From Syngnathus acus (Eukaryota > Chordata > Actinopteri > Syngnathiformes > Syngnathidae), in contig NC_051101.1 of the NCBI RefSeq assembly GCF_901709675.1, positions 4,918,501 through 4,982,500 on the forward strand: a stretch of 64,000 nt of DNA, read 5' to 3'. A model generated the notes under the pieces. That model had not been told where the DNA came from. It ran no database searches and saw only the letters and a list, made by a program, of their open reading frames with translations. Made by a program: the position numbers and the translations under genes. This document shows positions 1-9,534 of this stretch, piece after piece (position 1 is the stretch's first letter; every line of letters starts with the position of its first letter).

Positions 1-1808
1 ATTGTGAACATAAACGTGCATAAAGCAGAGAAGAATTTAAGGTAAAATGAGACAATGTTACACATGAAGTAAAGAAGAATAAATATAATGTTAAAGACTA
101 GTGTGTTTTAACACTTTTCACCTTTAATTATGTGCCACCCACATTTATTCTGACCACTGTTAATGGGCCCCATTTAAGTGTATGGACTCAGTCACCCCCT
201 TTGCAAATCCTTCCAAACTGCTCTGCAGTATTTACACTAAACACACCATAAGTCATAAAAACTACTGGAAGAGATAAGAGCCAGCAGGTGATGTATGAAC
301 CACACAGAGATGATGACCCCAGATGTTCACATGGAACCTCTGGGATCTGAATCAGACACTGACTAGTTATGACTTTTTCATTCTTACCTGTCCCTGGGGA
401 TTAAAGGAAAGAAAAATGAACACACTCCTTACACACATACAGTCTCTGATTTAGTGTGAGGGGGATATGATGCAGATGCTGTAATATGGGCAGACCCCCT
501 CCAGAGGGATACCTCACCAGGCCACCCCTAAAGTACAACAGCATTTTGGGATTTGAATTGATTTAATATATTTTATGGAATACCATTTGTATCATGAAGT
601 TTGAGGAAAAGAAGCAGGCGCTTCAATTCTTTTTGGTTTTCCCATTCAAACAGAGACACCCAGTGTTCATTTGCAACACGTGCAAGTGAAGTCTCCTACC
701 TAAAATACTCAGCAGCACCTTGTAACATAACATCAATAAAGTGCTATTGGCCTAATATATATATATATTTTTTTAATCCACCCCAAATATGATGCACATT
801 GTCAGGGGACTATTGCGGGTACCAGTAAAAGGATGGATGACGTGATTTTTCCGGTCTGTTATGTTTGTTGTTATGTCTGTTGTGTTATGTTTGAGTTGCC
901 ATATGCAAACGTCAACAACCCATGTTTGAAATGCACCTAACGTTGATGCGAAAATGTACATATGTATGTATAGCCTACAACAAACTTTGTTTAGATCCTC
1001 AGACTCCAATGTAAAACAGAAAAGACAAATCAAAGTTTGTCTTTGTGCTTGTATGTACGTAGATGACCCTAGTCTCTCAGTCTTCGAGACACATAAACGA
1101 CCAATAGCAGGGACAATTGTATTAGGGTTTTTATTGCTCTTGCAGTTGTGACATCACCCAGTGAATTATATTCTAATAGTTTGCACCACATGTAGTACAA
1201 AAAAAATAAAACCTGTACCCGATAAAACAGGGATGAGCAACTTAGTATAAAAAACAAATGAAGGTGGCATAAGCACTACTAGGGAGCTGCTATACTTGCA
1301 TGCACTTCCTTACCAGATTTATGACAAAAATGCCGTTTTAAATATGGAAAAACCACGTACAAATATGTTTTCATTGAATAAAAAACACATACTGTGATTT
1401 TCTTTGTCCAACATTAAGGTAAGTGCTAAATTTTATTGTGTGCATTTTTCCCACAAAAATTAACTCACTCAATACTGTAATAATATTAAGGCATTGTGTT
1501 TGGCCTTGTCAGACCAAATCCCCAAATTATTAGGCCTACTCACAGAGTAAGCCTATAAATGGTACAAGCGCAACTAAGTGATGTCTGCCATCTAGTGGCG
1601 AACAATTGCATTACAGATTCTATTGATTGTTTTGACCTGTTTGAAGAAACCGTGAACCTCTCAGTCTTCATCATCACCATCTCAGCAGACCAGAAAACAC
1701 CTCATGCGAATATGTTTACCCATTCTCCCACATTTGTGAGACCGCGAGGCCACGGAAGGTGAACCGTGGTATAGGTACGGAACACTATGTACACATACAT
1801 ACTGATAT
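1..1808. other. Intergenic, no gene recognised
   Basis: AT-rich sequence with only short frames and no recognisable protein, RNA gene or conserved exon. The left neighbour gene is not in view. Confidence 0.5.
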
Positions 1809-1983
1809 TACCGTAATTTTCGGACTATAAGTCGCACCGGAGTATAAGTCGCACCAGCCATTAAATGCCCAAAAAAGTGAAAAAAAACCCATATATATGT
1901 ATATAAATCGCTCCTGAGTATAAGTCGCCCCCCCACCCAAACTATGAAAAAAAACCGCGACTTATAGTCCGAAAATTACGGTA
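1809..1983. mobile_element. Palindromic TA-flanked MITE, complete copy
   Basis: A 175-bp element whose ends are near-perfect inverted repeats: TACCGTAATTTTCGGACTAT at the left and its reverse complement at the right, both continuing into AAGTCGC. It is bounded by TA dinucleotides, as for Tc1/mariner-type insertions. No coding capacity. A second, reversed and truncated copy lies at 24651. Confidence 0.75.
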
Positions 1984-2069
1984 TATAACACACCTGTAGA
2001 TATGTTCTATAAAAATATTAGAAAAGGTGACATATAAATAACAACAAAAGTTCTAAGAAAAGAGAATTT

Positions 2070-2559
2070 TCATTTTGGGTTTATTTGCATTGTTTTAACA
2101 GTAACAATTCTACAGCAATAACAATTCTACAGCAGTCTGTAATTCAATGCAACAGTGTAGTCTGAAATTAGCATCTTAATTAAAAAAAAATCTTTGAAGT
2201 GCACGCTCAAAATAATATTTTGAACTCGATATAATGTTAACAATACTTGCAAAAGCTAAGGAACTTACTGACAAGGAAAAGAAAAAAAACAGTAATACAT
2301 ATTTAGATCTGGTCATGTTTTGTGGTCTTTACTCTTTCGGAAGTTGATCAAGTGAAATAAGAAATCTACTATGTATTAACAATTAAGTTTACAAAACAAG
2401 ATGGAGTGGCAGATAAACACCTGAGGCCACTCAGCTCTGTTAAAAAGTTAGAATATATAAGCCTTATCACTTAACACTGCCACTAATGTGCCCCGATTAC
2501 AGCGAAAGAGCAGGTTGAATCTCTGGTTTGTGTAGCAGTATTTTTGACATGTTTCTTTG
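2070..2559 (-). other. Probable 3' UTR of the riboflavin transporter
   Basis: The region after the stop codon at 2560 is non-coding. A minus-strand AATAAA (plus-strand tttatt at about 2079-2084) offers a polyadenylation signal about 480 bases after the stop. The exact cleavage site is not determined. Confidence 0.4.
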
Positions 2560-4562
2560 TCACAAGGGACACTTGGTGTTACAGGCATCGCCTGACTTAA
2601 AAAGGCCATAAATGCTCACCAGTGGAAACATAGAAAGGGCACCCAGCATGGAGCCCAACTGGACTACAGCCCCACACCACACAAGGGCGCCATGGCCCTC
2701 ATCTCGTAGAATTACTCCAATTATTACCTTTACATAGGACAGGGAGAGAACAAATACAATCCAAACCAGCACCTGAAACACACAAGATGCAAAATAAATG
2801 CTAAGAATAATAAGTGCAGCTGGCGCTAGCACAAAACAAAATTTAAACTGAAACAATTAAGTACTATATCCTCATATGTACTACAATGCATATATATCGT
2901 GCTTAAAATATTCATTTACCATTAGCATTTAATTTTTGAGGTTAGTGATAGAAACAATGATAATACCCGTCCATTGTTGTCTCTTGTAAATAGACTGACA
3001 AACTCCACAGCTTCAGTTCCTTCATGCAATGACCTTGCAGCCTTCTTCCCAGATAAAATATTATATGAGGCAAACAATAAATGGCTGCCCCTCCAGAAAA
3101 AAATTACAATGACTAAATCCATGTGTACTGCTCTCAATACATTATGTACTGTAGGTATAATGTTCTCAGAGTTATAATGAAAAGTTTAAATGTTGAAAGT
3201 GTTGTCTTACTATAACAACGGTTCCAGATACACTGTGGACCAGCAAAGGACACGGACTAAGAGCAGCCATTGCCATGATGTAGGCTCCAAATCCAGTGCC
3301 AAAGACAGTCAGAAGACACATGAAGATGAGTGACCTGGAATAAAGAGCAACACATTAAATGCAATTCGACATATTCAATCTTTATTTAGGTTTACATGAA
3401 TGGTATACATGCTACTGTGCTTCTTGCACCTGAGCTATATAGTAAGTGTCGCTACAGAAATATTTAGCCTTTGACCGGCTTATATTTGGACATCAGGATT
3501 TTCAGAATGCCGCATTAGTCACGCTTACCTGATTGGCCTAAACATGGCAATGAAACAGGCCATTGGGTTGGCGACAGCTGCCATTGTGGCAGCCAGATGG
3601 TAGGCCTGGTTCCCATAAGGCAGACAGGAGTAAGACTGCACTGAAGGCAGCACTGCATTGGTCAGAGCATTCACCCAAGCCAGTACAACAAAGATGAAAA
3701 CCACCTCAGAGTTACTGTATGTGCCCCTGCCAAAGGCGCTGCGAGGTTCCCTCTTGGCAGACTCGAAGGAATTTAACATTGGCTTTTTCTCTGGTGTTCG
3801 GGTGTGTAAAGAGAAAACTTGCTCTCTCTCCCGCCGTGTCACTTCTTCCCTGAAATAAAGGTCATTCCTCTTCTCCCGAGCCACAGCTGGGTGATGGTTG
3901 AGAAGAATGAAGGCAATCAGGCAAACAACCATCATTACGCTCAACAACAGGAAGAAGATTTGAACGGAGAATTTTGCTGGTTGATACACTGCTTGGAGCC
4001 CCCAAGTGTCAACTGTAGAATTTCCAAGCGTTTTGTTCAATGGCAGTGTCAAAGTGGCATTATGACAATGGACGACTCCAACACCTTGAACGAGAGCCAC
4101 CAGTGCAGGTACCAGACCACTGAGGCCTTCACCTGCAAAGTAGCTGGTGAGGTACTGGGGGCACAGACGCATCATGAAAGGCAGAAAGGTGACAGAGGAG
4201 GTGCAGTCTACCACAGAGAGCAGGAAACATAATATCAAAAGAGGCACACTGTGCAGGGTGCTCCCTATTGTCACTGTGTGCTTCCAGAAGAACGCCAAAA
4301 GGAACGCCACAAAGATGCCCAACGTAACGATGCAGTAGATGACCGGCTTCTCATTCAGCACTCCTGGGCGAAAACGATGCATCAAGATGATGACGAGCGG
4401 GCCTATGTTGGCCATCTGGATGAGGACTGTGAGGTAGGACGGCAGGAACCAACCCTCAGGGATTTGTGGCACAATTAGTGGGAGCTCCACCCACATTCCG
4501 TTGATTGCCACCCAGGAGCCCATGCCAAACAAACATGCCAGCACGTGAGTCAGCACTGACAT
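2560..4562 (-). CDS. slc52a2: Riboflavin transporter, SLC52A family (RFVT2/3-like), three coding exons
   Basis: Multi-pass plasma-membrane carrier that takes up riboflavin (vitamin B2), the precursor of FMN and FAD. Three exons join in frame: 4562-3529 (ends phase 2, donor GTAAGC), 3334-3211 and 2772-2560 with stop TGA, giving 456 residues, in line with the roughly 445-470 of vertebrate SLC52A proteins. The N-terminus begins [20 protein letters not shown] and holds the family-typical segment [18 protein letters not shown]. About 11 hydrophobic helices can be seen, with a polar loop rich in Lys/Arg/Glu near residues 225-275. The start is the first ATG after a splice acceptor at about 4602. SLC52A2 rather than SLC52A3 is suggested only by the plectin neighbourhood; the two paralogues are hard to separate by eye. 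Confidence 0.9.
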
Positions 4563-4601
4563 GATGATTGCGTTGAAGAAGCAAATGAAGATTTATACAA
4601 T
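4563..4601 (-). other. 5' UTR part of the slc52a first coding exon
   Basis: On the minus strand a polypyrimidine tract and CAG acceptor (ending at 4602) precede 39 bases leading to the start ATG at 4562. This implies at least one non-coding upstream exon. The best candidate is the CpG-rich segment ending with a GTAAAC donor at 9021-9016. Confidence 0.6.
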
Positions 4602-5040
4602 CTGAAACACATAAAAAAAGGCCAGTTTGATCAGAACTTTTTGATGGAAAGAAAGCTCTCAATACTTCATGTGCAAAATTTTTAATGTTATACATGTATA
4701 ATTATCACGGGTTCTTTTTGGAACGTAACCCGTAAATAAACATTAAAACCTGTTAAAACTTGTCTGGTGTTTTATTCCTTGTTTTTATTTTTTTGGGCAC
4801 GAAAACAAAAATCTGACATCTGGTTAACTGCTTTATATGACAATATGTATATGTGTTGTACGTTGTGTAATATGTAATATAAAAAAGGAATAAATAAATA
4901 AGAAAGTGTAGCGAACGATTCGGTGAACGATCCTTTTGAACAAATATTTTGAGTGAACCGATTCTAAAGATTCAGTTCACTTGAGAACTGGAATGCACAT
5001 CACTAGTACAAAACAGTGCAGACGACCATGGGCTGACAAG

Positions 5041-5110
5041 TCGAAATAGCTGACTGGTTAGTGACATGGGCTCTTGCTTGTTAAGCACTTGGTTTGATCC
5101 CAGGTATGAG
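5041..5110 (+). repeat. tRNA-derived (SINE-like) module, left arm
   Basis: Contains an A-box-like TAGCTGACTGGTTAGTGAC and a B-box-like GGTTTGATCCC about 31 bases further on, the layout of an internal Pol III promoter. No full cloverleaf with paired acceptor stem is apparent, so this is a tRNA-derived repeat rather than a working tRNA gene. The mirror copy in the right arm is at 6688-6757. Confidence 0.5.
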
Positions 5111-6687
5111 AATATTCCTTATTGAGCTTTTATTGTGGAATTAACCCTTTATTTATTTATTCTTTTTTTTTTTTACCTCGTGTAGTCTACCTATTGAAGT
5201 GTCCATGAGGTGTACCTAATCACAGGCCACTTCATTAGGGAAAAAGCTTAAGTGAAAGTGAAAAGTGCCACACCCACCCTCACCCCCATGGTCAAAGGTC
5301 ACAGGAGTCAAGCTCTAGTCCTTGGGGCCGCATTCCAACATGTTTTCCAAGATTCCCTCGTTAAGTGCACCTGCGTGAAAAGTTTTAGCTCCTGCAGAAC
5401 GTGAAAATGAACAAAATCTTTTCACGCAGGTGTGTTTAACGAGGGTAACTTGGAAAACATATTGGAACGCGGCCCCTCGAGGATGGAGGTCGACACCCCT
5501 GGTTTAAGTGAAAAGTACCACACCCACCCTCACCCCCACTGTCTGATTGGCTGTTTGATCTGTAACGTCACTCGGACACTCTATTAGGTACACCGCCATT
5601 TTCAGATGTTCCTAATAGCAGGCCACTTCATTAGGGAAAAATCATGGTCAAAGCTTAAATGAAAGTGAAAAGTGCCACACCCGCCCTCACCCCCACTTTC
5701 TGATTGGCTGTTTGATCTGTGACGTCACTTGGACACTCCATTAGGTACACCACCATTTTCAAGTGTACCTAATAACAGGCCATTTTATTAGGGAAATATC
5801 ATGGTCAAAGGTCACAGGTGTCAAGCTCTAGTCCTTGGGGCCGCATTCCAACATGCTTTCCACGATTCCCTCGTTAAGTGCACCTGCGTGAAAAGTTTTA
5901 GCTCCTGCAGAACGTGAAATGAACAAAAACTTTTCACGCAGGTGTGTTTAACGAGGGTAACTTGGAAAACATATTGGAACGCGGCCCCTTGAAGACTGGA
6001 GGTCAACACCCCTGGTACGCGTATATACGCCTAAATATTGTTATCCAATATATGTACTGCAATTTCGCATTGGATTGCCGGTTTGAAATTTATTATTATT
6101 ATTATTTGATTTTATTTTTTTAAATAAACATTTATGTTAAAACTTGTCTGGTGTTTTATTCCTTGTTTTTATATTCGCCAATTAAAAAAAAAAATCAAAT
6201 AATAATAATAATAATAATAAATTTCAAACCAGCAATCCAATGTGAAATTGCAGTACATATATTGGATAACAATATTTAGGCGTATATATGCATACCAGGG
6301 GTGTCGACCTCCTGTCCTCGAGGGGCCGCGTTCCAATATGTTTTCCAAGTTACCCTCGTTAAACACACCTGCGTGAAAAGATTTTGTTCATTTTCACGTT
6401 CTGCAGGAGCTAAAACTTTTCACGCAGGTGCACTTAACGAGGGAATCTTGGAAAACATGTTGGAATGCGGCCCCAAGGACTAGTGCTTGACACCTGTGAC
6501 CTTTGACCATGGGGGTGAGGGCGGGTGTGGGACTTTTCACTTTCACTTAAGCTTTTTCCCTAATGAAGTGGCCTGTGATTAGGTACACCTCATGGACACT
6601 TCAATAAGTACACTACACGAGGTAAAAAAAAAAAAAGAATAAATAAATAAATAATTGCACAATAAAGGCTCATTAAGGATTATTCTC

Positions 6688-6757
6688 GTACCTGGGATCG
6701 AACCAAGTGCTTAACGAGCAAGAGCCCATGTCACTAACCAGTCGGCTATTTTGACTT
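6688..6757 (-). repeat. tRNA-derived (SINE-like) module, right arm
   Basis: Reverse-complement partner of 5041-5110. Here the B box reads GGTTCGATCCC on the minus strand, the canonical form, while the left copy carries one change. As in the left arm, the rest does not fold into an obvious complete tRNA. Confidence 0.5.
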
Positions 6758-7399
6758 GTCAGCCCATGGTCAGCTGCACTGTTTTGTACTAGTGATGTGC
6801 ATTCCAGTTCTTAAGTGAATTGAATCTTTAGAATCGGTTCACTCAAAATGTTTGTTCAAAAGAATCGTTCACCGAATCGTTCGCTACACTTTCTTATTTA
6901 TTTATTCCTTTTTTATATTACATATTACACAACGTAAAACACATATACATATTGTCATATAAAGCATTTAACCAAATGTTAGATTTTTGTTTTCATGCCC
7001 AAAAAAATAAAAAGGAATAAAACACCAGACAAGTTTTAACAGGTTTTAATATTTATTAAAATAATAATAATAATAATAAAAGTAAATTTCAAACCAGCAA
7101 TCTAATGTGAAATTGCAGTAGATATATTGGATAACAATATTTAGGCGTATATATGCATACACGTTATTTAAAAACTACTATAAGTGTTATAAAATCAAGA
7201 TTACCCAAAGAGAAGCATAATCTCCTCGTTGCATAACGGCGCATCCCTTCATGCAATAAAGTTAGCCGTCAGCTTGGGGAAAACGCGCATAAAAGAAGTG
7301 TTTCAGTGAGTGGTTCTTTCTTTCCTTGGCAAATCGTAAATCTACATTCTGGCTTACATAGTTCACGCCAGGAGACGCAACACGTTGATCCGTTGATGC

Positions 7400-7970
7400 A
7401 CGGGAAGGCAGTTCACCCATTAACTCACTGATCCGTTCTCGCGATGAACTGGAAATGCAAATCACTCACTCACTGACTCGTTCACTCACAGATCCGTTCA
7501 GTTGGTGAACTGGACTCGTTCGTGAACGGAAAGTTACGTCATTTTCTTCTTCGTTTTGTTTTACGGCGAGGTGGCACCAGCTTCAATGCGCCTACTGGTT
7601 GAAGTCATATGAACTGAAAAAAAAACCAATCACTTCATGAAGTGATTCGATCACTCTTGTTCACTGAAAAGATTCCTTCTTTTGAACGAATCGTTCACTC
7701 ACGCAATAATGCGACCAGCGCGGTGCAGTTGCGCGGTCGGCGGCGCGCTACGGTTGCGCGTTCGGCGGTGCACTGCAGTTGCGCGATCGGACAAAAATTG
7801 CGCCAATGGAAAAATGCTTAAAAAAGACGGGTTTTTTTGTCTTGGAACGGATTAATTTTTTTCCATTATTTGTACTGGGAAAAATAGATTCGGAATTCGA
7901 CCGATTCACTTCTCGAACCGCCTTCTGGAACGGATTGTGGTCGAAAACCGAGGTTTGACTGTAGTTTCTC
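7400..7970. repeat. Dispersed repeat fragments rich in GAACGAATCGTTCAC-type palindromes
   Basis: Many short inverted motifs of the GTTCACT/AGTGAAC kind, then GC-rich GCGGTGCAGTTGCGCG units repeated three times (about 7715-7785), then a unit ending in ACCGAGGTTTGACTGTAG, which looks like a familiar fish dispersed repeat. No coding potential seen. Family assignment is from memory of similar repeats, not from a search. Confidence 0.45.
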
Positions 7971-7999
7971 ACAACATTAACAAATACATATTGCACAAG

Positions 8000-9000
8000 C
8001 GCTATTGACGGTGAAGAGATAGATTCTGAAAACGTTGTCTTTATTTTTTGAAAGCAAAACAAAGCTGCAGCGCTGGACTATGCCGGGCGAATGATTCTCG
8101 CCCCCGCCCACACACATTAAAAATATCTCCTGCATGTATGTGTCTGTCACATGATGCAGAGTAGTGTAAATAAAACACATTTGAAGACTCAAGAAACAAT
8201 GCCGATGTCATTATTATCTACTATAAATAACACCTTTGAATGAAAAGAAATAATGCTTTGAAGTTGCTAGGTAAAAGTCAAGATTTAAATCAAACTGAGA
8301 TGCAATAGCATGATGTTAAATAGACAATTTACACCCTATACTATATAATATTATTACTTACAGAATTAAAACAACTCTGCAAAGGGATTTCTCCACAGTG
8401 AAGCAAATGACTCAACACATTTATTGCAACAACACATCCTGATTTCGTTCACAAGGCAATAACTGATTCATAAAACTAGCATTTACAACTGCATTCTGTC
8501 TACCTGGGATGATATTGAAATTGGCTTAACAGTCTAATATTTTTTATCAATACCTTTTCATTGGATTTCCTTTTTTTTTATACTGCACTTGAACTGGGTT
8601 TCATAATGGTAAAACCAATGCTTCAATTTCAAAATACTCTTATCTTTGTCTATTTAGTGCATCAAATGCTTAAGATACTCAAAACACTGGCCAAACTCAA
8701 CGAAAATAACTTAATCTCCTGTGCTTGACCTTGTCTCCTCCTCCGGTGAAGGATGCCATGAACTTCAACACACTGCGTCCATATAAAGCAGTACGTGGAT
8801 ATACTCGCCAAGTTAAATAGCCATAATGTTAACCTTTATAGAGTTCAACAGAATCAACAGACATAATTAACAATAATATGATGAAGCCATACATTTTTTT
8901 AAAAACAACAGAGGGCTATATTAAGATAGCGGCATACTCAGTGACTTTGAAACCTTAGAATAATGCCACAATAATCCAGTCGCAGAAACCTAATTACAAC
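8000..9000. other. Intronic/intergenic, no feature recognised
   Basis: AT-rich single-copy-looking sequence with only short frames. It lies in the inferred 5' intron of the riboflavin transporter. Confidence 0.4.
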
Positions 9001-9021
9001 AACAAAAATCTATCTGTTTAC

Positions 9022-9250
9022 CTTGTCACACAGAATTCTCACGCTGTTCCAACAAATTGTCTTCCCACTATTATGACTTTACTCTATGGCAGTGCGCGCG
9101 TTTGCCGTGCGTGCGCGTGCTGGCCGGCTTTGATTATACGTTCTGTAACTGTTAACTAACTGCACATGCGTACATGCCATACTGTGAACACTAGCAACGT
9201 CAACATAGAACATTAACAACCTTGAGGATATTGGTCCGTTACAGCGATAC
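9022..9250 (-). promoter_or_regulatory. CpG-rich candidate promoter and non-coding first exon of the riboflavin transporter
   Basis: This is the only clearly CpG-rich stretch between the transporter and the LINE (GCGCGCG and GTGCGTGCGCGTG runs near 9090-9122). On the minus strand it ends in ACAAG followed by the donor GTAAACAG at 9021, so a spliced 5' UTR exon joining the acceptor at 4602 is plausible. The intervening intron of about 4.4 kb would hold the large inverted repeat. Inference from composition and splice signals only. Confidence 0.45.
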
Positions 9251-9316
9251 GAGAAGGTGGTTGCCATATTGGACGTGACAAATCTGACTGTAAACTAAAG
9301 CACGTGAATGGACTAC

Positions 9317-9412
9317 TCTTCATAAAACGACATTCTATATCAGTGACGGGCAACACATGGGCTCTAAAGTATATTTGCTATTTTATGGGAGACAAAAAGG
9401 CTTTGTTTTATA
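9317..9412 (+). repeat. Left member of a direct repeat flanking the LINE
   Basis: About 95 bases (CATTCTATATCAGTGACGGG onward to CTTTGTTTTAT) recur at 12170-12263 with about ten differences. It is too long to be a target-site duplication, so it represents an older tandem duplication interrupted by the LINE. Confidence 0.8.
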
Positions 9413-9436
9413 TTTCAAACTAATTTTTGTTATTTA

Positions 9437-9437
9437 T

Positions 9438-9500
<63 letters not shown>

Positions 9501-9513
9501 ATTAGTTAAATTT
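9437..9513. repeat. (GTTA)n microsatellite
   Basis: About 17 tandem tetranucleotide units, followed by TTTA runs up to the LINE insertion point. The tetranucleotide period differs from the vertebrate telomere hexamer. Confidence 0.95.
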
Positions 9514-9534
9514 ATTTATTTATTTATTATTCAT

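Larger units (their letters stand above)
4735..7161. repeat. Large nested inverted-repeat (fold-back) element
   Basis: The segment 4735-5505 is repeated in reverse complement at 6296-7057; for example TGTTAAAACTTGTCTGGTG at the left meets its complement near 7030. Between them lie a tandem duplication of part of the left arm (5506-6015) and a second palindrome (6018-6120 against 6190-6292). A direct copy of that inner module also follows the right arm at 7060-7161. A smaller hairpin inside, with stems around CACCTGCGTGAAAA and TTTTCACGCAGGTG, occurs three times (about 5333-5475, 5845-5985, 6329-6471). No open reading frame of note. The element sits in the probable 5' intron of the riboflavin transporter gene. 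Confidence 0.8.

Noticed and set aside
5041-5110. Functional tRNA gene
   Set aside because: A and B boxes are present but no full cloverleaf; mirrored in an inverted repeat, so tRNA-derived repeat.
9437-9513. Interstitial telomere repeat
   Set aside because: Period is four (GTTA), not the TTAGGG hexamer.
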